Shown here: positions 1 through 6,641 of the stretch, piece by piece
Layout of the letters: every line of letters starts with the position of its first letter
How positions within the stretch are numbered: the stretch's first letter is position 1
Source of the DNA: JBBRMQ01 sp038230775
GTDB taxonomy: Bacteria; Acidobacteriota; Thermoanaerobaculia; Gp7-AA8
Direction of reading: 5' to 3'
DNA length: 8,622 nt
NCBI GenBank assembly: GCA_038230775.1
Contig: JBBRMQ010000187.1
Span: forward strand, 1 to 8,622
The notes under the pieces: model-generated
What the model saw: the letters and a program-made list of their open reading frames with translations, nothing else
What the model was told of the DNA's origin: nothing
The model's database searches: none
Position numbers and translations under genes: made by a program

Positions 1-371
1 GAGGCGCACGCCACGGCGCGCGCACCGACTCGAACGGCCTGCGTCATCGCCACGGTCATCCCGCGATCCTTGAAGGAGCCCGTCGGGTTCTCTCCTTCGT
101 GCTTGAAGAGAACGCCGTCGCGTTCGTAGAGTCGCGTCGATCCTTCGGGGTGCGTCACCGGCGACGGCACGTCGAGAACGGCCTCACGAAAACGCCACAC
201 CCCGCTTTGATCGATGATCGCGCGCGACGTTCGTCTCTGATCGAATACTTCGCGCTTGATCGTGAGCGGAGGCCGGCGAACGTTCAACAGGCCGCCGCAA
301 TCGCACGTGTAGCGGACTTCTCCTGCGTCGTACTGGCGCAAGCATGTGACACATGCGAGCCACTCGCTCAT
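1..371 (-). CDS. thrC: Threonine synthase, N-terminal part (runs off window edge)
   Basis: PLP-dependent enzyme that converts O-phospho-L-homoserine to L-threonine, the last step of the pathway encoded here. Only the first 123 codons are present. The N-terminus carries a zinc-ribbon-like set of cysteines (C7, C10, C23, C25 in CVTC...CDCGG), as in the threonine synthase class with an N-terminal metal-binding knuckle rather than the E. coli type. The PLP-lysine motif NPTGSFKDRG is at residues 95-104, with K101 as the expected Schiff-base lysine. The ATG at 371-369 overlaps the thrB TGA (ATGA) and is preceded by an AGGAG-type ribosome binding site 10 nt upstream, so the start is well supported. 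It is the third gene of a thrABC operon and should be translationally coupled to thrB. Pyridoxal-dependent relatives are possible in principle, but motif and context make thrC nearly certain. Confidence 0.93.
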   Translation of the reverse strand, partial: MSEWLACVTCLRQYDAGEVRYTCDCGGLLNVRRPPLTIKREVFDQRRTSRAIIDQSGVWRFREAVLDVPSPVTHPEGSTRLYERDGVLFKHEGENPTGSFKDRGMTVAMTQAVRVGARAVACA

Positions 372-1276
372 ACGGCGCGCGCTCCTCTCCGCGCGATCGG
401 GGCGACCCGCGCCTCGTGCTCGACGTCTCCCATGGCCGCTCGCATCGCGGCGAGACAGGCGGCGGAGGTCCGGTCGTCGACGATGGCGAAGATCGATGGA
501 CCCGATCCGCTGATCGAGCACCCGAACGCGCCCGACTCGAGCGCCGCGTGTTTCACTTTGAAAAAGTTGGGGATCATCGGCGCCCGCCGCGGCTCCGCGT
601 AGAGGTCATCCAGCGCGCGCCGGGCGAGAGGACCATCGCCGCTCGAAAATGCGGCGATGAGCGCGGAAGTGTTCGCCATCTGCTGAATCCAAGATGCGCG
701 ATCCCACATCTGGGGCAGGATCGATCGCGCCTGCTTGGTCTCGATGCGCACGGCGGGCGTGATCAGCGCGAGCGACCACGCGACGGGAACCGGCAGCGAT
801 ACGACTTCGATCGGATCGATGGTACGCGTGAGCACCAGGCCGCCTAACGTGATGGGCGCGATGTTGTCGAGGTGCCGGCCGGAGACGACCGCTTCCCCTT
901 CCAGCGCTGCCAGCATGATCTCTTCCGGCGTTGGCTCGATGCCGCACGCCAGCGCGGCGGCGTACGCGCCCGCGACGCTGCTCGATGCGCTGCCGCCGAG
1001 GCCGCCCGCGGCGGGAAGGCCTTTTTCGACGACGACGGCGATTCCTTCCGTCCGCCGATGACGCTTCAGCATCGCGCTGGCGGCGATGGCGGCCACGTTT
1101 TTCCTGGGGTCCGTCGGGATGATCGCGGCATCGCGGCCGCGGACTTCGACCGTTCGCGTCTCGGTGGTGAGCTCGACGGTCACCGTGTCGCCGATGCCTT
1201 CGATGGCCAGGCCGAGGATGTCGAAGCCGGGGCCGACGTTGCCGACGGATCCCGGCGCGAACACCGTGGCCTTCAT
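368..1276 (-). CDS. thrB: Homoserine kinase (GHMP family)
   Basis: Cytoplasmic kinase that transfers phosphate from ATP to L-homoserine, giving O-phosphohomoserine for ThrC. The protein is 302 aa, the usual family length. GHMP motif 1 is at about residues 7-19 (APGSVGNVGPGFD). The ATP-binding loop is PAAGGLGGSASSS at 88-100. The C-terminal glycine-rich motif GCSISGSGPSIFAIVD is at 252-267. The ATG (1276-1274) forms an ATGA overlap with the thrA stop and has GAGGAG 8 nt upstream; the TGA at 370-368 overlaps the thrC start. This implies one thrABC transcript with coupled translation. The same frame stays open for another 2.1 kb upstream through thrA, but that is a high-GC artefact. A TTA codon (L144, in ITLGG) lies in the recurrent word ACGTTAGGC. 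Confidence 0.95.
   Translation of the reverse strand: MKATVFAPGSVGNVGPGFDILGLAIEGIGDTVTVELTTETRTVEVRGRDAAIIPTDPRKNVAAIAASAMLKRHRRTEGIAVVVEKGLPAAGGLGGSASSSVAGAYAAALACGIEPTPEEIMLAALEGEAVVSGRHLDNIAPITLGGLVLTRTIDPIEVVSLPVPVAWSLALITPAVRIETKQARSILPQMWDRASWIQQMANTSALIAAFSSGDGPLARRALDDLYAEPRRAPMIPNFFKVKHAALESGAFGCSISGSGPSIFAIVDDRTSAACLAAMRAAMGDVEHEARVAPIARRGARAV
382..390 (-). promoter_or_regulatory. Ribosome binding site of thrC
   Basis: On the minus strand GGAGAGGAG lies 10 nt before the thrC ATG, inside the last codons of thrB. It decides the thrC start and contrasts with the lead genes of this window, which lack such sites. Confidence 0.6.
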
Positions 1277-3774
1277 CGCCGCTTCTCCTCGCTGGTGATG
1301 GCGACGATGTCGTTGAGGACGCCCGCCGCGGTGACATCGGCGCCCGCTCCCGGACCGGTGACGACCAGCGGGTTCGTCTTGTAGCGCTTGGAGTAGATCG
1401 CGACCTGATTCGCGGTTCCGCGCAAGCCAGCCATCGGCGAGTTTCCGGGCACGGCCTCGAGCGCGACGTGGATTCCCTTGCGATCGATCCGCGCGACGTA
1501 GCGGAGCGTGCGCCCTTCCTTGTGTGCGCGCTCCACGCGTTTCGTGAATTCGCCATCGAGGTCGGCGAACGTTTTCACGTTGCCGGGCACCATCGGCACC
1601 AGGTCGATGTCGCTCAGCTCCGCGCGGCGGCCTAACGTGCGCGCGAGAATCAGGGCCTTGCGCGCGACATCCGTTCCCGACAGGTCGTCGCGAGGATCGG
1701 GCTCCGTGAAGCCGCGCTTCTGCGCTTCGGCCACCGCGTCGGAGAAACGGCGGCCGTCCTCGAGCGCCGTGGTGATGAAGCCGAGGGTGCCGGAGAAACA
1801 GCCGACGATGGTCTCGATGCGATCGCCGGCTTCCTGAAGCTTGGCGATGGTGTCGAGGACGGGGAGGCCGGCGCCCGCGGTGGCTTCGTAGCGGATCGAT
1901 AGTCCTCGCTCGCGTGCCGTCTGGAAGAGCCGGTCGTATTCGATCTGTGGAACGGCAAGCGGTTTTTTGTTGGCGAGCACGATGTGAAAGCCGCGTTCGA
2001 GCGCTTCCTGCAGCAGCGGTGCGGTCTCTTCGGACGTCAGATCGACGAGAATCGGACGGTGCGACGGCAGCAGCCATAGTTCGTCGCGCATCATCGCCTG
2101 CAGTTGCGCGAGCGTGAGCGGCGAGTGGCGGTCGAAGAGCTTTCCGCCGCCCGCCTTGTGCTCGGACAAACGCCGCAAGGCCGTCGCGGGAAAACCCTTC
2201 TCTTCGATCTTGATCCCCGATCGATCGGCGATCGCGCTCACCTTGATGTCCAGCCCGAGCTCCGATCGGAGATGTTTGTTCTGTTCGATGAGTTGCTTCG
2301 CCAGGGCGCGCCCGATCTGGCCGAAGCCCAGGAGGGTTAGCTTCGATTCGCGGCCGGAGGTGTCGGCGAGTGGACGGATCTTTTCCAGTTGAAACTCGTT
2401 GTGCAGCGCGACCAGCGCGCGCGTCGCCTCGTCCTCGCTCACCGTGATGGTGATGTTCAGCTCCGATGAGCCCTGCGCGATGGCGATGACGTTCACGCCG
2501 GCGCCACTGAGCGCCGAAAACGTGCGCGCTGCGATGCCCGGACGGCCGCGCATGCCCAGTCCGACGACGGCGATGAGGGCCAGTCGTTTTCTGGATTGGA
2601 TGCGGTCGATCAACTTCAGGCGGCGTTCGGGCTCGAACGCCCGCTCCAGCGCTTTGACGGCGTGATCCGCTTCGCTCTCCGGAAGGACGAAGCAGATGCT
2701 CGACTCGCTCGAGGCCTGCGTGATCATCGAGACGGAGTGGCCCGCCTGCGCGAGAGCGGTGAAGGCGCGGCCTGCGACGCCGGGGACGCCGATCATGCCG
2801 CCGCCTTCGATCGCGATGAGCGCCTGTCGATGAATCGCGGTAAGCGCTTTGACGGGATACGCGCCGGGCTTGACGTCGCCGGCGATACGCGTCCCTTTCG
2901 ACTGCGGTTGAAACGTATTGCGGACGAAGAGCGGGATCCCGCGCTCGACGAGCGGAATCATCGTGCGCGGGTGGAGCACTTTCGCCCCGTAAAACGCGAG
3001 CTCCGCTGCTTCGCGATAGTGCACTTCCGCGAGCACGCGCGCGTTCGGCACGCTCCTCGGGTCGGCGGTCATCAGACCGTCGACTTCCTTGAACAGCGTC
3101 ACCGCGCGGGCGTTCAGGCTGCGGGCGAGAATGGCGGCGGAGAAATCCGATCCGCCGCGGCCTAACGTGACGACCTCGCCATCGGGACCGCTGCCGATGT
3201 ATCCGGGAACGACGACCACTTCGCGCTTGCGGAGGAGCGGACGGATGACTTTCTTCGTCGCGCGCTCCGACGCCGCGAAATCGTCGATGAAGATCACTTC
3301 GGTGGCATCGACGTACGTGGCCTGCACGAAGGTGGCGAAGATTCTCGCCAGAAGACGCTCGCCGCGCGCGACGATCGCGTCTTCCGCGCGCCGCGTGAGC
3401 TCGTGCAGAACCGCGACGCTCTCGCACATTGCACGCAGCTCGTTCGAAGACTCGCGAATCTGTGTGAGGACCGGCTTCAGCCGGTCACGATCCGACCGGC
3501 TGAAGCCGGTCCGCACACTGGAGAGAGACCGGATGAGCTCGAGGTGCCGCGATTCGAACTCGTTGGCGGCGTTCGTAAACGCGTCGCGATCGCGATTCAG
3601 GGCCGATCGAGCGGCGCCATGCAGCAGGTCGGTGATTCCCTGCATCGCGGAGACGACGACCACCACCCGGCCGGGCGCGCGGGCCACATGGTTCGCCGCG
3701 ATGCGCACGGCATCCGCGCTGCCGACCGCCACTCCGCCGAATTTATAGACGTCGACCGATTCAGGCGTCCGCAT
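1273..3774 (-). CDS. thrA: Bifunctional aspartokinase / homoserine dehydrogenase
   Basis: Fusion enzyme (833 aa) catalysing the first and third steps from aspartate to homoserine. The aspartokinase domain (about 8-295) opens with VYKFGG (9-14) and contains VVTLGRGGSDFSAA (201-214) and the FKEVDGLMTADPR region (228-240). Two ACT domains follow (about 316-380 and 398-462), the usual site of amino-acid feedback control. The homoserine dehydrogenase domain (about 477-828) has the Rossmann loop LGFGQIG (482-488), ANKKPL (601-606) with the conserved lysine, and the EPDPRDDLSGTDVARK block (691-706). ATG 3774 is preferred over TTG 3789 because a TATGCT -10 box sits exactly 7 nt upstream and KFGG is then at the usual distance from the N-terminus. 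Oddity: residues about 86-104 are encoded by an inverted repeat (3462-3518) that looks like an in-frame insertion. First gene of thrABC; the stop overlaps thrB (ATGA). Confidence 0.96.
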   Translation of the reverse strand: MRTPESVDVYKFGGVAVGSADAVRIAANHVARAPGRVVVVVSAMQGITDLLHGAARSALNRDRDAFTNAANEFESRHLELIRSLSSVRTGFSRSDRDRLKPVLTQIRESSNELRAMCESVAVLHELTRRAEDAIVARGERLLARIFATFVQATYVDATEVIFIDDFAASERATKKVIRPLLRKREVVVVPGYIGSGPDGEVVTLGRGGSDFSAAILARSLNARAVTLFKEVDGLMTADPRSVPNARVLAEVHYREAAELAFYGAKVLHPRTMIPLVERGIPLFVRNTFQPQSKGTRIAGDVKPGAYPVKALTAIHRQALIAIEGGGMIGVPGVAGRAFTALAQAGHSVSMITQASSESSICFVLPESEADHAVKALERAFEPERRLKLIDRIQSRKRLALIAVVGLGMRGRPGIAARTFSALSGAGVNVIAIAQGSSELNITITVSEDEATRALVALHNEFQLEKIRPLADTSGRESKLTLLGFGQIGRALAKQLIEQNKHLRSELGLDIKVSAIADRSGIKIEEKGFPATALRRLSEHKAGGGKLFDRHSPLTLAQLQAMMRDELWLLPSHRPILVDLTSEETAPLLQEALERGFHIVLANKKPLAVPQIEYDRLFQTARERGLSIRYEATAGAGLPVLDTIAKLQEAGDRIETIVGCFSGTLGFITTALEDGRRFSDAVAEAQKRGFTEPDPRDDLSGTDVARKALILARTLGRRAELSDIDLVPMVPGNVKTFADLDGEFTKRVERAHKEGRTLRYVARIDRKGIHVALEAVPGNSPMAGLRGTANQVAIYSKRYKTNPLVVTGPGAGADVTAAGVLNDIVAITSEEKRR
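1285..1290 (-). promoter_or_regulatory. Ribosome binding site of thrB
   Basis: GAGGAG on the minus strand lies 8 nt before the thrB ATG, inside the final codons of thrA. It fixes the thrB start at 1276 and supports ATGA-coupled translation. Confidence 0.65.
3462..3518. repeat. Nested palindromic repeat inside thrA (REP/MITE-like, in frame)
   Basis: Two 25-bp arms (3462-3486 and 3494-3518) form an inverted repeat with one mismatch (A3467 vs the complement of G3513) around a 7-nt spacer ACGATCC. Each arm also contains its own perfect 18-nt palindrome: GACCGGCTTCAGCCGGTC (3469-3486) and GACCGGCTGAAGCCGGTC (3494-3511). The unit can therefore fold as one long hairpin or two short ones. Its 57 nt are a multiple of three and read on the thrA strand as S86-T104, including GFSR...RLKPV, in a loop between the HLELIRSL and IRESSNELRAM helices of the aspartokinase. 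The architecture resembles REP/BIME-type or palindromic mobile elements; identity as a dispersed repeat is inferred, since no second copy lies in the window. Confidence 0.75.
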
Positions 3775-3780
3775 CGCGCG

Positions 3781-3786
3781 AGCATA
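3781..3786 (-). promoter_or_regulatory. Putative -10 box of thrABC (leaderless transcript)
   Basis: TATGCT on the minus strand ends 7 nt before the A of the thrA ATG, so transcription would start at the start codon itself. No good -35 is visible at 17-18 nt spacing (GCTCCA), and no Shine-Dalgarno precedes the ATG. The site overlaps the putative menB -10 on the other strand. Confidence 0.4.
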
Positions 3787-3790
3787 CAAT
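3785..3790 (+). promoter_or_regulatory. Putative -10 box of menBA
   Basis: TACAAT (5 of 6 consensus bases) lies 10 nt before the menB ATG, giving a leader of only a few nucleotides. The -35 region is weak (TTCAGG at 19-nt spacing). No Shine-Dalgarno is present in the CTCGCCCGCC stretch before the ATG. It sits over the thrA start region, so both promoters share the same 26-bp gap. Confidence 0.4.
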
Positions 3791-3800
3791 CTCGCCCGCC

Positions 3801-4613
3801 ATGTGGAGCACGATTCGAGAATTCACCGACATCAAGTACGAGCGCACTGAGGATGGGATCGCGAAGATCACGATCAACCGGCCGAAGGTGCGCAATGCAT
3901 TCCGCCCGCAGACCGTCACAGAGCTCAAGGAAGCGTTCGAGCTCGCGCGCGACGACGGCGACATCGGCGTCGTCATTCTGACCGGCGAGGGAAAAGAAGC
4001 GTTCTGCTCGGGCGGCGATCAGAAGGTGCGCGGCAAGGCCGGCTACGTCGACTCGAAAGGCATTCCGCGGCTCAACATCCTCGACGTGCAGAAACAGATT
4101 CGCAGCTTGCCGAAGCCTGTGGTCGCGATGGTTGCCGGCTACGCAATCGGTGGCGGACATGTTCTCCACGTCGTTTGTGATCTGACGATCGCCGGCGACA
4201 ACGCGCGCTTCGGGCAGACCGGGCCGAGAGTCGGATCGTTCGACGGCGGTCTGGGGTCGTCGTATCTGGCGCGGATCGTCGGCCAGAAGAAGGCGCGGGA
4301 GATCTGGTTCCTCTGCCGTCAATACGACGCGAAGCAGGCGCTGGAGATGGGACTCGTCAACACCGTGGTTCCCGTCGATCAACTGGAGGAAGAGACCATC
4401 AAGTGGTGTCGCGAGATGCTGGCGATGTCGCCGATGGCGCTGCGCTGTCTGAAGGCCGCGCTCAACGCCGATTGCGACGGTCAGATCGGCCTGCTGGACT
4501 TTGCCGGCAACGCAACGCTCCTCTATTACTTGTCGGAAGAGGCGCAGGAAGGCCGCAACGCGTACGTCGAGAAGCGGAAGCCGGAGTTCAAGAAGTTTCC
4601 GCGATTCCCGTGA
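3801..4613 (+). CDS. menB: 1,4-dihydroxy-2-naphthoyl-CoA synthase
   Basis: Crotonase-fold enzyme that closes the second ring of the menaquinone nucleus, converting o-succinylbenzoyl-CoA to DHNA-CoA. The protein is 270 aa, close to the family norm. Visible motifs are ITINRPKVRNAF (23-34), FCSGGDQKVRG (68-78), the oxyanion-hole region GYAIGGGHVLHVVCDL (113-128), GQTGPRVGSFDGG (138-150), RQYDAKQALEMGLVN (173-187) and the C-terminal GRNAYVEKRKPEF (251-263). G141 in TGP is the feature of bicarbonate-dependent (E. coli-type) MenB; the other class carries Asp there. The ATG at 3801 is 27 nt from the thrA start, with no Shine-Dalgarno. The stop overlaps the menA GTG by 4 nt, indicating a menBA operon. 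The signature is specific enough that a generic enoyl-CoA hydratase is unlikely. Confidence 0.97.
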   Translation: MWSTIREFTDIKYERTEDGIAKITINRPKVRNAFRPQTVTELKEAFELARDDGDIGVVILTGEGKEAFCSGGDQKVRGKAGYVDSKGIPRLNILDVQKQIRSLPKPVVAMVAGYAIGGGHVLHVVCDLTIAGDNARFGQTGPRVGSFDGGLGSSYLARIVGQKKAREIWFLCRQYDAKQALEMGLVNTVVPVDQLEEETIKWCREMLAMSPMALRCLKAALNADCDGQIGLLDFAGNATLLYYLSEEAQEGRNAYVEKRKPEFKKFPRFP

Positions 4614-5476
4614 AGGCCTGGTTCCTCGCCGCGCGTCCCAGGACTCTGTCCGCAGCGGTGTCGCCGGTGCTGGTTGGAACCGCGCTGGCGTACGGCGGAC
4701 TGACGCCGATTCGATGGCCCATCTTTTTCTGGGCGCTTTCCGGCGCAATCTTCATTCAGATCGGAACGAATCTGGTGAACGATGCGATCGACTTCAAGCG
4801 CGGAACCGATACGGCCGAGAGGCTCGGTCCGATGCGGGTCACGCAGGCAGGCTTGTTGTCCGCGAACGCGGTGTTAGGCGGTGCGTACGTCTGTTTCGCG
4901 ATGGCCGCGCTGTGCGGTGTGCCGCTGATCCTGCGTGGCGGATGGCCGATCGTTGTCATCGGGGTGGCGTCGATCGTGGCTGCCTATGCGTACACCGGCG
5001 GGCCGTATCCGTTTGCCTATCACGGCCTGGGCGAGATCTTCGTGATGGTGTTCTTCGGGCTGGTGGCGGTCGAAGGATCGTATTACCTGCAGAAACTCGC
5101 CTTCAGTCGCGACGCGTTCCTCGGCGGCGTCGCGTGCGGCGCCCTCGCCGTCGTTCTGCTGGCGATCAACAATCTACGCGATCTGGAGGGTGACCGCGCC
5201 AGTCGCAAGCTGACGCTCGCGGCGCGATTCGGCGAGCGTTTCGCGACCGGCGAGATCGAGTGGATGGCGTTGTTGGCGTACCTCGCTCTGATCATTCTGG
5301 CGTATCTGCACGACTGGCATCTGCTGATAGCACTCTTGAGCATGCCGCTGGCCATCGTGGTGGTGCAGAAGGTCAAAAACACACGCGGCGCAGAACTGAA
5401 TCAATGTCTGGCCATGGCCGGAGCGCTGCAGTGGGCGTTCGCGATTCTTTTCGTCATCGGAGCAACAGCGGGATGA
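4610..5476 (+). CDS. menA: 1,4-dihydroxy-2-naphthoate polyprenyltransferase
   Basis: Integral membrane UbiA-family prenyltransferase that attaches the polyprenyl chain to DHNA, giving demethylmenaquinone. The protein is 288 aa, the usual length. The first Asp-rich motif is NDAIDFKRGTD (57-67) and the second NNLRDLEGD (187-195); both bind the Mg-diphosphate of the prenyl donor. Between them is GPYPFAYHGLGEIFVMVFFG (131-150), typical of MenA. About eight or nine hydrophobic segments are visible (for example 13-29, 36-54, 92-108, 112-128, 142-157, 170-186, 217-234, 236-252, 268-285). GTG at 4610 is chosen because it forms a GTGA overlap with the menB stop and begins KAWFLAARPRTL, the usual N-terminus; the longer in-frame extension overlaps menB and is spurious. 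The 3' end overlaps the convergent acyltransferase gene by 23 bp. One Leu codon (L89) is TTA within GTGTTAGGC. Confidence 0.93.
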   Translation: MKAWFLAARPRTLSAAVSPVLVGTALAYGGLTPIRWPIFFWALSGAIFIQIGTNLVNDAIDFKRGTDTAERLGPMRVTQAGLLSANAVLGGAYVCFAMAALCGVPLILRGGWPIVVIGVASIVAAYAYTGGPYPFAYHGLGEIFVMVFFGLVAVEGSYYLQKLAFSRDAFLGGVACGALAVVLLAINNLRDLEGDRASRKLTLAARFGERFATGEIEWMALLAYLALIILAYLHDWHLLIALLSMPLAIVVVQKVKNTRGAELNQCLAMAGALQWAFAILFVIGATAG

Positions 5477-6182
5477 CGATCGCGCGCACGAACGGCGGAT
5501 GAAAGACGAGCGGCACGGGAGCCAGGAGCGCTGCGAGCGTGACTGCCCGGCCGCGCACATTCATCGCCACCAGTGCGCCGTGCAACGCGAAGTAGAGCGA
5601 CGGCAGTCCGTACCCGCCGCCGGCCGGAACGCTGATCGCCAGCTCGTGCAGTACGGCCGAACCGAGAAACGACGCGATGATGCCGGCCCTGCGGCCGTAC
5701 CGCGCGGCAATCGGCCGGTGGATCACAAGGGCGATCATGTCGCTGAATCCGACATTCCAGCGACGCGACCAGAACTCCGCCAGCGAGCGCGATCGCCAGG
5801 GTTGATTGAAGAGATCCTCGACCTTGAAGCCTGCGAATCGCCAGAAGGCCGTGACGATCGAGAACAGCCCAAAGTGCAACGCGAGACTGAAGGCCAGTAG
5901 TGCCAGCACCACGCCGGCAATGACCGAGGAAGCCGCGACGAAACGCGCGAGCAGAAAGAACGCCACACCGATTGCCACATTCATCAGACCGCGGCCCAGG
6001 GACTGGAGATCGATCCTCCGATTTCCTCGAGCGGCAAATGTCGAGGGACGCATGCCCGGCCACAAGAAGAACGCGACGGTGTATGCGGGGCGGAGTCGCG
6101 CCGGCGATGCGGCAAGAATCGCGATCTTCATCATGATGAAGAGGGCGACGATGATGGCGATCATGCGGGCCAGGGGTGTCAT
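5454..6182 (-). CDS. Wax-synthase-like MBOAT-family O-acyltransferase
   Basis: A 242-aa polytopic membrane protein resembling the wax synthase branch of membrane-bound O-acyltransferases (long-chain alcohol/sterol acyl transfer). Supporting motifs are LAEFWSRRWN (134-143), which matches the family's FW-x-RRW signature, and GSAVLHELA (174-182), where H179 aligns with the catalytic His of the MBOAT fold. Hydrophobic segments lie at about 8-26, 66-84, 86-110, 165-180, 193-206, 213-227 and 230-241. It is shorter than many wax synthases (about 300 aa or more). Substrate is unknown; acyl transfer to an alcohol-bearing lipid is inference. The ATG at 6182 overlaps the stop of the small membrane-protein gene (ATGA), so the two are probably co-expressed. 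The 3' end overlaps menA on the opposite strand. A role in quinone metabolism is not shown by the sequence. Confidence 0.75.
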   Translation of the reverse strand: MTPLARMIAIIVALFIMMKIAILAASPARLRPAYTVAFFLWPGMRPSTFAARGNRRIDLQSLGRGLMNVAIGVAFFLLARFVAASSVIAGVVLALLAFSLALHFGLFSIVTAFWRFAGFKVEDLFNQPWRSRSLAEFWSRRWNVGFSDMIALVIHRPIAARYGRRAGIIASFLGSAVLHELAISVPAGGGYGLPSLYFALHGALVAMNVRGRAVTLAALLAPVPLVFHPPFVRAIVIPLLLR

Positions 6183-6604
6183 GACCAGAGTCTCACCGTC
6201 GCCGCCGCACCATAAATGAGGGTCAGTGCCGCGAAGAGCGCGACATAGGCGCCTTCGCCGACGCGGAAGAGCAGGCGTTCCTCGCGCACAGTGCGGTCGT
6301 ACCAGGCGAATTGCCCGATGAGGCGCACGGCCCAAGACCGTGCGATGAACCCGGTGACGTAACGCGCGAGGAGGCTGCCCTCGGCGAGTGGTTTCGCCGC
6401 TGCGATCGAGAGCGTTGCAAACCAGATGTGGATGCCGAACGTGTAGCCGGCGTAGGTCCAGAAGAGGTTGCGGGTGAGCGGTCGCAGAGGGGCGAGCTCT
6501 TCGCGCCATCCGAGGAGTTTAGGGAGGGCGAGGCTGGAGAGGGCGATGACCAGGTTCCCGAGTCCACCGAGCACGAGCAGCGTCTCCAGCGAAATTCTGA
6601 ACAT
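6179..6604 (-). CDS. Small four-helix membrane protein, function unknown
   Basis: I do not recognise a named family. The product is 141 aa, with about four hydrophobic segments (8-28, 48-68, 86-101 with charged residues, 114-137). Polar landmarks are LPKLLGWREEL (27-37), RPLTRNLFWTYAGYT (41-55), the SLLARYVTGFIARSWAVRL stretch (77-95) and YDRTVREER (102-110). ATG 6604 is preferred over TTG 6610 because a good promoter (TTGACA-17-TAGATT) would start transcription exactly at that A. The stop overlaps the ATG of the acyltransferase (ATGA), giving a two-gene operon. The tight pairing suggests a partner or accessory subunit of the acyltransferase, but this is inference from context only. Codon use matches the neighbours, with no sign of recent transfer. 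Confidence 0.8.
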   Translation of the reverse strand: MFRISLETLLVLGGLGNLVIALSSLALPKLLGWREELAPLRPLTRNLFWTYAGYTFGIHIWFATLSIAAAKPLAEGSLLARYVTGFIARSWAVRLIGQFAWYDRTVREERLLFRVGEGAYVALFAALTLIYGAAATVRLWS

Positions 6605-6605
6605 G

Positions 6606-6634
6606 TTCAAAATCTAGGTTCGATATCGTAATCT
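6606..6634 (+). promoter_or_regulatory. Putative promoter of menE
   Basis: TTCAAA (6606-6611), a 17-nt spacer and TAATCT (6629-6634) would place +1 at about 6641-6642, the menE ATG. The -10 matches only 3 of 6 consensus bases. Its -35 and -10 overlap the -10 and -35 respectively of the opposite promoter by one base each. The AAGG directly abutting the ATG is too close to serve as a ribosome binding site. Confidence 0.4.
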
Positions 6635-6639
6635 GTCAA
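6611..6639 (-). promoter_or_regulatory. Sigma70-type promoter of the membrane protein/MBOAT operon (leaderless)
   Basis: On the minus strand a perfect -35 TTGACA (6639-6634), a 17-nt spacer and -10 TAGATT (6616-6611) are followed at 7 nt by the A of ATG 6604. Transcription would start at the start codon. There is no Shine-Dalgarno. Confidence 0.65.
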
Positions 6640-6641
6640 GG

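Noticed and set aside
368..3427. 1019-aa minus-strand open frame covering thrB and most of thrA
   Set aside because: Only its last 302 codons (thrB) look like protein. The upstream part is Arg-rich, low-complexity translation of thrA in a wrong frame, common in GC-rich DNA.
3775..3789. TTG start of thrA at 3789
   Set aside because: It would add only five residues and place the start codon across the -10 region; ATG 3774 fits the promoter and family N-terminus better.
4403..4609. N-terminal extension of menA inside menB
   Set aside because: The extension is out-of-frame menB sequence. The GTGA junction and the homologous N-terminus KAWFLAARPRTL place the start at 4610.
3597..4748. 383-aa minus-strand open frame antisense to menB
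   Set aside because: It runs opposite a clear MenB and crosses into thrA out of frame; no motif is recognisable.
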